Assembly: GCF_014203705.1 (NCBI RefSeq)
Contig: NZ_JACHJR010000001.1
Span: forward strand, 3,286,001-3,350,000
Reading direction: 5' to 3'
Length of the DNA stretch: 64,000 nt
From: Kitasatospora gansuensis
Lineage (GTDB): Bacteria; Actinomycetota; Actinomycetes; Streptomycetales; Streptomycetaceae
Shown here in pieces: positions 51,675 to 62,337 of this stretch. The translations under genes were made by a program, and so were the position numbers. The notes beneath the pieces are model-generated. The model made no database searches and had not been told where the DNA came from. It saw nothing but the letters and a program-made list of their open reading frames with translations. Numbering within the stretch: position 1 is the first letter of the stretch; each line of letters opens with the position of its first letter.

Positions 51675-52515
51675 GACGCGGCCGGCCGCCGTGGCGACCG
51701 TACGGGGTTCACTGTCGCTGTTCCGCAGCGAGCTGGGGCTGACCTTCCGCCGGGCCAGGACGATCACCCTGCTCGGCATCCTGGCCGCCCTGCCGGTGCT
51801 GATCGGGGTGGTGATCAAGTCCCAGACGGACGGCTCCGGGGGCGGTCCCGCGTTCATCGCCCAGGTGAGCCAGAACGGCCTGTTCCTGGTCTTCACCGCC
51901 CTGGCCGTCACGCTGCCGATCTTCCTGCCGATGACGGTGGGCGTGGTCGCCGGGGACTCGATCGCCGGCGAAGCCGCCTCCGGCACCCTGCGCTACCTGC
52001 TGGTCGCCCCGGCCGGGCGGACCAGGCTGCTGATCGCCAAGTTCGCGGCCGGGATGGCCTTCTGTCTGGCCGCCACCCTGACCGTGGCCGTCTCCGCCCT
52101 GGCCACCGGCGTCTCGCTGTTCCCGCTCGGCGAGGTCACCCTGCTCTCCGGCGACACCGTCGGCCCCGGTACGGCGCTGGTCCGCGCGGTGCTGATCGCC
52201 CTGGTGGTCGCCGCCTCGCTGGGCGGGCTGGTCGCGATCGGCCTGTTCGTCTCCACCCTGACGGGCAGTGGGATCGCCGCCATGGCCACCACGGTGGTGC
52301 TGGTGATCACCGTGCAGATCCTGGACAGCTTCCCCCAGCTGCACGCCATCCAGCCCTACCTGTTCACCCACCACTGGCTCAGCTTCGGCGACCTGCTCCG
52401 ACAGCCGATCTACTGGGACAACGTCCTGCAGAACCTCGGCCTCCAGGCCGTCTACGTAGCCGTCTTCGGCTCCGCCGCCTGGGCCCGCTTCACGTCTCGC
52501 GACATCACGGCCTGA
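51661..52515 (+). CDS. ABC-2 type transporter permease
   Basis: 284-residue membrane protein with six hydrophobic segments and the ABC-2 pattern GDSIAGEAASGTLRYLLVAPAGRTRLLIAK between helices 2 and 3. ATG 51661 has GGGAGGG about 7 nt upstream, inside the end of the ATPase gene. Forms the exporter with the preceding ATPase; the substrate is unknown. Confidence 0.9.
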   Translation: MSLVETRPAAVATVRGSLSLFRSELGLTFRRARTITLLGILAALPVLIGVVIKSQTDGSGGGPAFIAQVSQNGLFLVFTALAVTLPIFLPMTVGVVAGDSIAGEAASGTLRYLLVAPAGRTRLLIAKFAAGMAFCLAATLTVAVSALATGVSLFPLGEVTLLSGDTVGPGTALVRAVLIALVVAASLGGLVAIGLFVSTLTGSGIAAMATTVVLVITVQILDSFPQLHAIQPYLFTHHWLSFGDLLRQPIYWDNVLQNLGLQAVYVAVFGSAAWARFTSRDITA

Positions 52516-52547
52516 ACCCTTTTCTCAGGGCGGTCGGTTGCACTATC

Positions 52548-52660
52548 CAGGGGCTCGGGGAACTGCGAGGAGGTCTGGCGCTCGGGTCACTGCGAAAGTG
52601 CCTGGCCACCTACGCACGATCACCTTGCAAGGGTCGGCGTCGCAGTTCCCCGAGCCCCTG
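52548..52660 (+). repeat. dispersed inverted-repeat element, copy 4 (113 bp)
   Basis: Terminal inverted repeats 52548-52568 and 52640-52660 are perfect. TTGCACTATC flank present. Two bases shorter than copies 2 and 3 through small indels in the right half. Between the convergent permease and hypothetical genes. Confidence 0.9.
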
Positions 52661-52684
52661 ACTTCCGAAGCGTGTGCCGAAAAG

Positions 52685-53077
52685 CTAAGCGGTGCGCGAG
52701 GAAGCCGCCGCGCAGGCGAGGACCGGGAGCTGGGTGGGTGAGACCAGGAAGAGCGGTGACCAGTCCGGGCAGACCAGGCGGACGCCGGCCGTCAGGCCGT
52801 GCAGGCGGGCCCGGTGCGACCCCTTGAGCTCGACCCGGTCCAGCCGGTACGGGGAGGCCAGGGTGATCGCCGGGCGGCCCTGGCGCTGCCAGCGGAAGGT
52901 CACCGGGCCGCCGGGGCGTTCGGAGCTGAGCAGGAGTTCACCGGTCTCGGCGGCGTCCATCTCACGGCGGACCGCGGGCACCCGCAGCGCCCCGCCGGAG
53001 GCCAGTACGACGGCGCCGTCCACGGCGGCCGCCGCACGTCGGAACGGCCGGGCCAACTGCGCCGTGAGCTGGACCAT
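52685..53077 (-). CDS. hypothetical protein
   Basis: 130-residue protein that I do not recognise. ATG 53077 has GGGAGGAG upstream. The sequence looks like a small beta-rich domain: AVDGAVVLASGGALRVPAVRRE, GPVTFRWQRQGRPAITLASP, VRLVCPDWSPLFLVSP. No signal peptide, membrane helix or catalytic motif. The reading frame is credible because of the strong ribosome binding site and regular codon use. It lies between repeat copy 4 and rarD, on the rarD strand, with 103 bp to rarD. Confidence 0.65.
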   Translation of the reverse strand: MVQLTAQLARPFRRAAAAVDGAVVLASGGALRVPAVRREMDAAETGELLLSSERPGGPVTFRWQRQGRPAITLASPYRLDRVELKGSHRARLHGLTAGVRLVCPDWSPLFLVSPTQLPVLACAAASSRTA

Positions 53078-53180
53078 CGTGACTCCTCCCGGGGGCAGCA
53101 CGGAGCTGTGGCACCGGACGTTAGCAGGAGTCCGGCCCGGTTGAGGAGATCCGGAAACGAAGTCTTCACATGACGGCAGG

Positions 53181-54137
53181 TCAGCCCGAGAGGGCTCGCT
53201 GCGGCGTGTCGGCCACGGCCGGCAGCGGGGCGAGGGCGGCGGCCCGGTTCTGCCGGAGCCGCCGCAGGGCGTCCCAGCTGAGCATCAGCAGCGCGACCCA
53301 GACCAGGGCGAAACCGGCCCAGCGGGCGGGCGGCATCTGCTCGTGGAAGACGGTGATCCCGAGCAGGAACTGGAGCACCGGCGCCAGGTACTGGAGCAGT
53401 CCGAGCGTGCTCAGCGGGACCCGCAGGGCCGCCGCGCCGAAGCAGAGCAGCGGGATCGCGGTGATCACCCCGCTGAGCATCAGCAGGCCGGAGTGGCCCC
53501 AGCCGGCCACCAGGAAGCTGCCCTGGCCCCTGACTGCCAGCCAGATCAGGAAGCCGACCGCGAACGGGAACATCACGGCGCTCTCCAGCGCGAAGCTCTC
53601 CAGGCCGCCGAGCGCGACCTTCTTCTTCAGCAGGCCGTAGGTGCCGAAGGAGAAGGCGAGGGTGAGCGCGATCCAGGGCAGCCGCCCGTAGCCGACGGTG
53701 AGCACCACCACGGCGGCCACCCCGACGCCGACCGCCACCCACTGGGCGGTGCGCAGCCGTTCGCGCAGCAGCAGGACACCGAAGGCGATGGTCACCAGCG
53801 GGTTGATGAAGTACCCGAGGCTGGTCTCCACCACGTGGCCGGAGTTCACTCCCCAGATGTAGACGCCCCAGTTGACCGAGATCGTCAGGGCGGCCAGCAC
53901 CGAGAGCGCGAGCCTGCGCGGCTGAGCGAGCAGCGGCCTGATCCAGGCCCACCGGCGCTGGATCAGCAGCATCAGGGCGACGGCCACCAGTGACCAGGTC
54001 ATCCGGTTGGCCAGGATGTCGGCCGCGCCGCTGGGTTCCAGCAGCGGCCAGAACAGTGGGAAGAGCCCCCAGATCCCGTACGCGGCCACGCCGTAGCCGA
54101 TCCCGTTGCCGCTACCGGCCTGCTGCTGTATCGCCAT
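53181..54137 (-). CDS. rarD: RarD-type EamA family transporter
   Basis: 318-residue drug/metabolite transporter with ten membrane helices in two EamA halves. The N-terminus GIGYGVAAYGIWGLFPLFWPLL and the NWGVYIWGVNSGHVVETSLGY stretch (here written in two parts of the same loop) are RarD hallmarks, as is YLAPVLQFLLGITVFHE near the end. ATG 54137; GGAGG lies 11 nt upstream. Substrate unknown (the name derives from a chloramphenicol-sensitivity phenotype). Confidence 0.9.
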   Translation of the reverse strand: MAIQQQAGSGNGIGYGVAAYGIWGLFPLFWPLLEPSGAADILANRMTWSLVAVALMLLIQRRWAWIRPLLAQPRRLALSVLAALTISVNWGVYIWGVNSGHVVETSLGYFINPLVTIAFGVLLLRERLRTAQWVAVGVGVAAVVVLTVGYGRLPWIALTLAFSFGTYGLLKKKVALGGLESFALESAVMFPFAVGFLIWLAVRGQGSFLVAGWGHSGLLMLSGVITAIPLLCFGAAALRVPLSTLGLLQYLAPVLQFLLGITVFHEQMPPARWAGFALVWVALLMLSWDALRRLRQNRAAALAPLPAVADTPQRALSG

Positions 54138-54242
54138 CGACCGGCCGCCCTCCGCGCACGCTGCTATCCGGTCGAAGGTAGCGGCACGGAGGGTGGGCTG
54201 TCATCTCCGTATCAGGGTTTCACTCATGACATGTCAGATCGG

Positions 54243-55091
54243 TCAGACAGCGGCGGCGACGGTCTCCGCCAGCGGGGTGGTCGGACGGCCGATCAGCTTG
54301 CTCAGCTCGCCCTGGTGCCGGGCCAGCTCGCCCCGGGCGATCGCGGCGTCCACCTCGACCAGGATCGCGGCGAAGCCCTCGGGCAGACCCGCGCCGACCA
54401 GGACGGCCTGGTGCTGCTCGGCCGGCACGTCGCGGTACTCCACCGGCTTGCCCGAGGCGGCGGCCAGCGCGGCCGCGTACTCCGAGAAGCTCCAGGCCAC
54501 GTCGCCGCTGAGCTCGTACACCCGGTTCTCGTGGCCCTCGCCGGTCAGCACCTCGACGGCCGCGTCGGCGTAGTCGCGGCGGGTGGCGGTGGCGATCCGG
54601 GCGTCGCCGTTGCTGCCGACCACCGCGCCGTGCTGCAGGGCGACGGCGGCGTTGGCGGTGTAGTTCTCGGTGTACCAGCCGTTGCGCAGGAAGACGTACG
54701 GCAGACCGGAGGCCAGGATGGCCGCCTCGGTGCCCTTGTGGTCGTCGGCCAGCGCGAAGTTGGCGTCGTCGCCGCCCAGGATCCCGGTGTACGCGAGCAG
54801 CGTGACCTCCGCCGCCTTCGCCGCCTCGACCACGGCGGTGTGCTGCGGGATCCGGGCCCCGACCGCGTTGCCCGAGATCAGCAGCACCTTGTCACCGGCC
54901 CCGAAGGCGGCCGCCAGCGTCTCGGGCCGGTCGTAGTCGACCACCCGGACGTCGACGCCCTGGGCGGCCCAGTCGGCGGCCTTCTCGGCCGAGCGGACGG
55001 CGACCGCGATCTCGGCGGCGGGGACCTTGGCCAGCAGGCCCTCGACGACCAGGCGGCCGAGCTGTCCGGTGGCTCCGGCGACGACGATCAT
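54243..55091 (-). CDS. NAD(P)H-binding oxidoreductase, NmrA/QorB-like (atypical SDR)
   Basis: 282-residue Rossmann protein opening MIVVAGATGQLGRLVVEGLL, with the dinucleotide motif GATGQLGR at 6-13. RNGWYTENY and LAYTGILGGDDANF match quinone oxidoreductase QOR2/QorB-type atypical short-chain dehydrogenases. ATG 55091 follows GGAGAA. It is divergent from an HxlR regulator across 96 bp with a GTACT/AGTAC inverted repeat, the usual arrangement for an HxlR target gene (compare E. coli qorB and HxlR-like YtfH). Confidence 0.88.
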   Translation of the reverse strand: MIVVAGATGQLGRLVVEGLLAKVPAAEIAVAVRSAEKAADWAAQGVDVRVVDYDRPETLAAAFGAGDKVLLISGNAVGARIPQHTAVVEAAKAAEVTLLAYTGILGGDDANFALADDHKGTEAAILASGLPYVFLRNGWYTENYTANAAVALQHGAVVGSNGDARIATATRRDYADAAVEVLTGEGHENRVYELSGDVAWSFSEYAAALAAASGKPVEYRDVPAEQHQAVLVGAGLPEGFAAILVEVDAAIARGELARHQGELSKLIGRPTTPLAETVAAAV

Positions 55092-55138
55092 GATGTTCTC
55101 CCTGCGGTGAGCTCTTGTGCTGACAGCACTCACCGTAT

Positions 55139-55164
55139 GTACTGGACTTACCAATCGGAAGTAC
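55139..55164. promoter_or_regulatory. likely HxlR operator between the divergent oxidoreductase and regulator genes
   Basis: GTACT (55139-55143) and AAGTAC (55159-55164) form an inverted repeat; another GTACT occurs at about 55180 before the regulator start. Spacing and position fit an autoregulatory redox-sensing HxlR site. Confidence 0.55.
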
Positions 55165-55187
55165 GCACCTTGAAGTAGGGTACTGAC

Positions 55188-55571
55188 ATGAAGGTAAGCG
55201 TCGAGCAGCTGCAGCACCCGCCGGACGTCAACGACCGGATGTGCCCGTCCCGGGGCGTGCTGGAGCACGTCACCAGCCGCTGGGGCGTCCTGGTGCTGAT
55301 CGCGCTGGCCGAGCGCGAGTACCGGTTCAGCGAGCTGCGCCGCCGGGTCGCCGGAGTCAGCGAGAAGATGCTCGCCCAGACCCTGCAGAACCTGGAGCGG
55401 GACGGCTTCGTGCACCGCGAGGCGCACCCCGTGATCCCGCCCCGGGTCGACTACCGGCTCACCCCGCTCGGCGTCGAGGCCGCCGAGCTGGTCGGCGGCC
55501 TCGCGCACTGGGTCGAGCGGCACACCCCCACCGTGCTGGCGACCCGGCTGGTGTACGACGCCGCCCGCTGA
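55188..55571 (+). CDS. HxlR-family winged-helix transcriptional regulator
   Basis: 127 residues: PSRGVLEHVTSRWGVLVLIAL, then FSELRRRVAGVSEKMLAQTL as the recognition helix and VDYRLTPLGVEAAEL as the wing, a standard HxlR domain. A single cysteine near the N-terminus (DRMCPSR, Cys19) is where HxlR members such as HypR and QorR sense thiol stress. Probably represses the divergent oxidoreductase gene and itself. Confidence 0.92.
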   Translation: MKVSVEQLQHPPDVNDRMCPSRGVLEHVTSRWGVLVLIALAEREYRFSELRRRVAGVSEKMLAQTLQNLERDGFVHREAHPVIPPRVDYRLTPLGVEAAELVGGLAHWVERHTPTVLATRLVYDAAR

Positions 55572-55604
55572 CCCCATGGCGGGGCCGGCGGGCGGCGGGA
55601 GGGG

Positions 55605-56635
55605 TCAGGCCACCGTCCAGGTGTCCTTGCCGGTCAGCAGGGCACCCAGGTCGCCCGGGCCGCGCTGCTCGACGGCCTGGTCGAGCTGATCGCTCATCAG
55701 GTCGTCGTAGACCGGCCGTTCGACCGAGCGGAGCACGCCGATCGGGGTGTGGTGGAGCGTGTCGGCGTCGGCGATCCGGGACAGCGCGAAGGCCAGTGCC
55801 GGGTTGGGGTGGTGCGCGTCGTGCACCAGCACCTCCGCCCGGTTCTCCTCGGTGAGTTCGGCGACGTACAGCTCACCGACCGGGTCCCGGAAGACGCCCC
55901 GGCCGGCGAAGGTGACCGGCTGCCCGTGCTCCAGCCGGATCAGCGCCTCGTCCCTGGTGCCCGGGTCCTTGAGCACCTCGAAGGCGTTGTCGTTGAAGAT
56001 GTTGCAGTTCTGGTAGATCTCCACCAGCGCGGTGCCCTGGTGCTCGGCGGCCGCCCGGAGCACCGACTGCAGGTGCTGGCGGTCCGAGTCGATGGTCCGG
56101 GCGACGAAGGTGGCCTCGGCGCCGATCGCCAGCGAGAGCGGGTTGAACGGGTGGTCCAGCGAGCCCATCGGGGTGGACTTGGTGATCTTCCCGACCTCGC
56201 TGGTAGGCGAGTACTGACCCTTGGTCAGGCCGTAGATCCGGTTGTTGAACAGCAGGATCTTCAGGTTGACGTTCCGTCGCAGCGCGTGGATCAGGTGGTT
56301 GCCGCCGATCGACAGCGCGTCGCCGTCACCCGTCACCACCCAGACCGACAGGTCCCGCCGGGAGGCCGCCAGGCCGGTGGCGATCGCCGGGGCGCGGCCG
56401 TGGATCGAGTGCATCCCGTAGGTGTTCATGTAGTACGGGAAGCGCGAGGAGCAGCCGATGCCGGAGACGAAGACCGTGTTCTCCCGCTTGATGCCCAGCT
56501 CGGGCATGAAGGCCTGGACGGCGGCCAGGATCGCGTAGTCCCCGCAGCCCGGGCACCAGCGCACCTCCTGGTCGGTCTTGAACTCCTTGGCGGTCTGCAG
56601 CGCCTCGGCCTTGGGGACCAGTCGAAGGCTCTCCA

Positions 56636-56636
<1 letters not shown>
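55605..56636 (-). CDS. korB: 2-oxoglutarate:ferredoxin oxidoreductase subunit beta
   Basis: 343-residue thiamine-diphosphate subunit of the KorAB complex, which oxidises 2-oxoglutarate to succinyl-CoA with reduction of ferredoxin. Cluster ligands include WCPGCGDY (Cys28, Cys31) and GCSSR (Cys62). The ThDP/Mg motif is GDGDALSIGGNH at 103-114, with NNRIYGLTKG following at 131-140. ATG 56636 overlaps the korA stop by one base (TGATG) and has GGAGGAG 5 nt upstream, so translation is coupled. It converges with the HxlR gene, 33 bp away. Confidence 0.95.
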
Positions 56637-58582
<1,946 letters not shown>

Positions 58583-58780
58583 TGCCGCGGACCTCCTCGT
58601 GGGCGCCAGCCGCGGGCGTGAGCCGTGTGCCCCGTCCGCGTGGTGCACTGCTTCGCATCCTAGGCGGCGGGACCCCGACCGGGCCGGAACTTAGGGTCAA
58701 CGGCGGGGCCTCCACCGGTACACAACGTTGACGTCAGGGGTCTCCATACCCCCCGCAGGGGTGGCCCGGGTCGGGACGTG

Positions 58781-59443
58781 TCAGGACTGCAGATACGTCA
58801 GCACGGCCAGCACCCGGCGGTGGTCCTCCGGGCTCTGGCCCAGGCCCAGCTTGAGGAAGATGTTGCTGACGTGCTTCTCCACCGCGCCGTCCGAGACCAC
58901 CAGCTGCCGGGCCACCGCGGCGTTGGTCCGCCCCTCGGCCATCAGCCCGAGCACCTCGCGCTCGCGCGGGGTCAGCCCGGCCAGCACGTCACCCTTCCGG
59001 CTGCGGCTGAGCAGCTGCTGCACCACCTCCGGGTCCAGCGCGGTGCCGCCGTCGGCGACCCGGACCACCGCGTCGACGAACTCCCGCACCTCGGCGACCC
59101 GGTCCTTGAGCAGGTAGCCGACGCCCCGGGTGGAGCCGGCCAGCAGCTCGCTCGCGTACTTCTCCTCGACGTACTGGGAGAGCACCAGCACCCCCACCGC
59201 CGGGTACAGACCGCGCAGCGTGACGCAGGCCCTGATGCCCTCGTCGGTGTGGGTCGGCGGCATCCGGACGTCGGCCACCACCACGTCGGGCAGCGCGTCG
59301 ATGGCGGCCAGCTCCTGCACGGTGCGGACCAGCGCCTCGCCGTCCCCGACGCCCGCGACCACCTCCAGGCCCCGGTCGGTGAGCAGCCTGGTCAGACCCT
59401 CGCGCAGCAGTACGGAGTCCTCGGCGATGACGACACGGAGCAT
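58781..59443 (-). CDS. NarL/FixJ-type response regulator
   Basis: 220-residue two-component regulator: receiver domain with acidic pocket (AEDS, phospho-acceptor Asp58 in VVVADVRMP, Lys in LLKDR) and LuxR-type helix-turn-helix ([21 protein letters not shown]...[14 protein letters not shown]). ATG 59443 follows AAAGG. No sensor kinase gene is adjacent on either side, so in this window it is an orphan. The DNA target is unknown. Confidence 0.92.
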   Translation of the reverse strand: MLRVVIAEDSVLLREGLTRLLTDRGLEVVAGVGDGEALVRTVQELAAIDALPDVVVADVRMPPTHTDEGIRACVTLRGLYPAVGVLVLSQYVEEKYASELLAGSTRGVGYLLKDRVAEVREFVDAVVRVADGGTALDPEVVQQLLSRSRKGDVLAGLTPREREVLGLMAEGRTNAAVARQLVVSDGAVEKHVSNIFLKLGLGQSPEDHRRVLAVLTYLQS

Positions 59444-59519
59444 GACGGCCTTTCGGGCAGACGGACCGGACGGCGTCCAGTCTCCCGCATCCGACGGTCC
59501 GTCATATCGCGGGCCCCGG

Positions 59520-60533
59520 TCACATCGTGCGGATGGCCACCGCGTCGCACAGGCCCTGCAGGGCCGCCTTGGCCGGGCAGTCCGGCAGCGGTGCGAGCAG
59601 CGCGCGGGCCTCCTCGGCGTAGCGCAGGGTGTCCCGGCGGGCGCGCTCCAGCGCCGGGTGCCGGCGCAGCAGCTTGAGCGCCTCGGCGTGCAGCTCGTCG
59701 TCGGCCGCCAGGTCGAAGGTGAGCAGCTCGCGCAGCCGGAGGTCCTCGGGGTCGGCCTCGTCCACCGGCATCTGCTGGAGCAGCAGGATCGGCAGCGTCG
59801 GGACGCCCTCGCGCAGGTCGGTGCCGGGGGTCTTGCCGGACTCGTGGCCGTCGCTGGCGATGTCCAGCACGTCGTCGGCGAGCTGGAACGCGGTGCCCAT
59901 CCGCTCGCCGTACTGGCGGAGGATCTCGACCGCCTCCGGGGTGGCCCCGGACATCAGCGCGCCGAGGTGGCAGGCGACCGCGACCAGCGAGCCGGTCTTG
60001 CCCGCGATCACGTCCAGGTAGTGCTGAAGCGGGTCGTCCTCGGGGCGCGGGCCGGCGGTCTCCAGGATCTGACCGGTCACCAGCCGCTCGAAGGCGTCGG
60101 CCTGCAGGCGGACCGCCGCCGGGCCGAGGTCGGCCAGCACCTGGGAGGCGCGGGAGAACAGGAAGTCACCGGTCAGGATGGCGACCGAGTTGTCCCAGCG
60201 GGAGTTGGCGCTCGGCGCACCCCGGCGGACGGGGGCCTCGTCCATCACGTCGTCGTGGTACAGCGTGGCCAGGTGGGTCAGCTCGACCACCACGGCGGCG
60301 GGGACCACACCGGGCGCGTACGGGTCGCCGAACTGGGCGGCCAGCATGACCAGCAGCGGGCGGAAGCGCTTGCCGCCGGCCTCGATCAGGTGGCTCGCGG
60401 TGACGGTGATGAACGGGACGTCGCTCTTGACCGTCTCGGTCAGGGACGCCTCGACGGCATCCATGCCGGCCTGGACGTCGCTGGTCAGATCGCGGTCCTG
60501 CACGCTCAGCCCGAAGGGCCCCACGACGGTCAC
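59520..60533 (-). CDS. all-trans polyprenyl diphosphate synthase (menaquinone side chain)
   Basis: 337-residue prenyltransferase with both Asp-rich motifs: DDVMD at 94-98 and DDVLD at 220-224, plus [10 protein letters not shown] (53-62) and [14 protein letters not shown]. It condenses isopentenyl diphosphate onto allylic primers to make a long-chain isoprenoid. Location next to the NADH dehydrogenase operon, typical for streptomycetes, suggests it supplies the menaquinone tail. GTG 60533 is chosen because AGGAG lies 8 nt upstream; a GTG at 60542 is too close to it. Chain length cannot be read from the sequence with certainty. Confidence 0.9.
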   Translation of the reverse strand: MTVVGPFGLSVQDRDLTSDVQAGMDAVEASLTETVKSDVPFITVTASHLIEAGGKRFRPLLVMLAAQFGDPYAPGVVPAAVVVELTHLATLYHDDVMDEAPVRRGAPSANSRWDNSVAILTGDFLFSRASQVLADLGPAAVRLQADAFERLVTGQILETAGPRPEDDPLQHYLDVIAGKTGSLVAVACHLGALMSGATPEAVEILRQYGERMGTAFQLADDVLDIASDGHESGKTPGTDLREGVPTLPILLLQQMPVDEADPEDLRLRELLTFDLAADDELHAEALKLLRRHPALERARRDTLRYAEEARALLAPLPDCPAKAALQGLCDAVAIRTM

Positions 60534-60665
60534 GCAGACCACTCCTGTCCCTGGTCGATTCGCGGCCCGGTCCCTGAGTGCCGCCGCTGGCCTACTAGGA
60601 GGGTATCCGGTCGCGAGTGGATCACTGCACGGGCGTGCGGGTGTGCGCGCGGGTGTGCACGGAAC

Positions 60666-60694
60666 AGGGCCCGCAGCCTGCGGCTACGGGCCCT
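60666..60694 (-). terminator. terminator of the nuo operon
   Basis: 13-bp stem with one mismatch (AGGGCCCGCAGCC / GGCTACGGGCCCT) and a TGC loop, 11 bp past the nuoN stop. Confidence 0.75.
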
Positions 60695-60705
60695 GCCGGG
60701 ATGAC

Positions 60706-62337
60706 TCAACGCGTGAAGACCGAGGCCGAGGTGGCCAGGTCGAGGAAGTACTGCGGGGCCAGTCCGAGCACCAGGGTGACCAGCACGCCGACCGCGATCG
60801 CGGTGCTGGTGAGCACGCTGGGCACGGCCACGGCGGGCCCGCCCGGGCGCGGGTCGGAGAAGAACATCAGCACGATCACGCGGATGTAGAAGAAGGCCGC
60901 GACGGCCGAGCTGAGCACACCGACGATCACCAGCGGCGTGGCGCCACCGGCCGCCGCCGCCTGGAACACCGCGAACTTGCCGGTGAACCCGGAGGTCAGC
61001 GGGATACCGGCGAAGGCCAGCAGGAAGAGCGCGAAGACCGCCGCCAGCAGCGGCGAGCGCCGGCCCAGCCCGGCCCAGCTGGAGAGGTGGGTGGCCTCGC
61101 CCTTGGAGTCGCGCACCAGGGTCACCACCGCGAACGCGCCGAGGGTGACGAAGGAGTACGCGGCCAGGTAGAAGAGGACCGCCCCGACGCCCTGCTTGTT
61201 GGAGGCGATCACCCCGGTCAGGATGAAGCCGGCGTGCGCGATCGAGGAGTACGCCAGCAGCCGCTTGACGTCCTGCTGGGTGACCGCCAGCACCGCGCCG
61301 ACCACCATGGTCAGGATCGCCACGCCCCACATGACGGGCCGCCAGTCCCAGCGCAGGCCGGGAAAGGCCACGTAGAACAGCCGGAGGAAGGCCCCGAAGG
61401 CGGCCGTCTTGGTGGCCGCGGCCATGAAGCCGGTGACCGGGGTCGGCGCGCCCTGGTAGACGTCCGGGGTCCAGGAGTGGAACGGCACCGCGCCGACCTT
61501 GAAGAGCAGGCCGACCGAGAGCATCGCCAGGCCGATCAGCAGCAGCGCGTCGTTCTGGGTGGAGCCCGCCAGCGCGGGGGTGACCTGGGCGACCCCCGAC
61601 ACCACGTCGGCGATCTCGCCGAGCCGGACGGTGCCCGCGTAGCCGTACAGCAGCGCGATGCCGAACAGGAAGAAGGCCGAGGCGAAGGCGCCCAGCAGGA
61701 AGTACTTGACCGCCGCCTCCTGGGAGAGCAGCCGGCGGCGCCGGGCCAGCGCGCAGAGCAGGTAGAGCGGGAGGGAGAAGACCTCCAGCGCGATGAACAT
61801 GGTCAGCAGGTCGTTGGCGGCCGGGAAGAGCAGCATGCCGCCGACCGCGAACAGGGTGAGCGGGAAGACCTCGGTGGAGGCGAACCCGGCCCGGGTGGCC
61901 TGCCGCTCCTGCTCGCTGCCGGGGACGGCCGCGCCCTGCGGGGCGAAGGCGTCCACCGCGTTGCCGTTCAGCCTCGGCTCCAGCCGGCGCTCGGCGTAGG
62001 TGAGCACGGCCACCGCGGCGGAGAGCAGGATGACGCCCTGCAGGAACAGCGCGGGGCCGTCGATGGCCACCGCGCCCATCGCCAGCAGCCCGGCCTCGGT
62101 GGTGGCGTGGCCCTGGGCGGCCAGCACCACCACGGCGCCGAACGAGGCCGCCAGACCGAGCAGCGCGATGGTCAGCTGGGCGCCGTACCGGGCCCGGCGC
62201 GGCAGGAACGCCTCGGCCAGGACGCCGAGCAGGGCGGCGCCGAAGACGATCAGCATCGGCGAGAGCTGCCCGTACTCGATGTGCGGGGCCGGGATGCTGG
62301 GGCTGTTGCCGCCCGCGGCGGCGAGCCAACCGCTCAC
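60706..62337 (-). CDS. nuoN: NADH-quinone oxidoreductase subunit N
   Basis: 543-residue antiporter-like membrane subunit of respiratory complex I (14 helices). The proton-channel lysine helices are recognisable (QEAAVKYFLLGAFASAFFLF, VPFHSWTPDVYQGAPTPVTG, KRLLAYSSIAHAGFI). It has an insert around residues 125-150 (charged, Gln/Arg rich) between two helices that is often present in actinobacterial NuoN. GTG 62337 overlaps the nuoM stop by 4 bp (GTGA), so the genes are coupled. Last gene of the nuo operon, followed by a hairpin. Confidence 0.95.
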   Translation of the reverse strand: MSGWLAAAGGNSPSIPAPHIEYGQLSPMLIVFGAALLGVLAEAFLPRRARYGAQLTIALLGLAASFGAVVVLAAQGHATTEAGLLAMGAVAIDGPALFLQGVILLSAAVAVLTYAERRLEPRLNGNAVDAFAPQGAAVPGSEQERQATRAGFASTEVFPLTLFAVGGMLLFPAANDLLTMFIALEVFSLPLYLLCALARRRRLLSQEAAVKYFLLGAFASAFFLFGIALLYGYAGTVRLGEIADVVSGVAQVTPALAGSTQNDALLLIGLAMLSVGLLFKVGAVPFHSWTPDVYQGAPTPVTGFMAAATKTAAFGAFLRLFYVAFPGLRWDWRPVMWGVAILTMVVGAVLAVTQQDVKRLLAYSSIAHAGFILTGVIASNKQGVGAVLFYLAAYSFVTLGAFAVVTLVRDSKGEATHLSSWAGLGRRSPLLAAVFALFLLAFAGIPLTSGFTGKFAVFQAAAAGGATPLVIVGVLSSAVAAFFYIRVIVLMFFSDPRPGGPAVAVPSVLTSTAIAVGVLVTLVLGLAPQYFLDLATSASVFTR

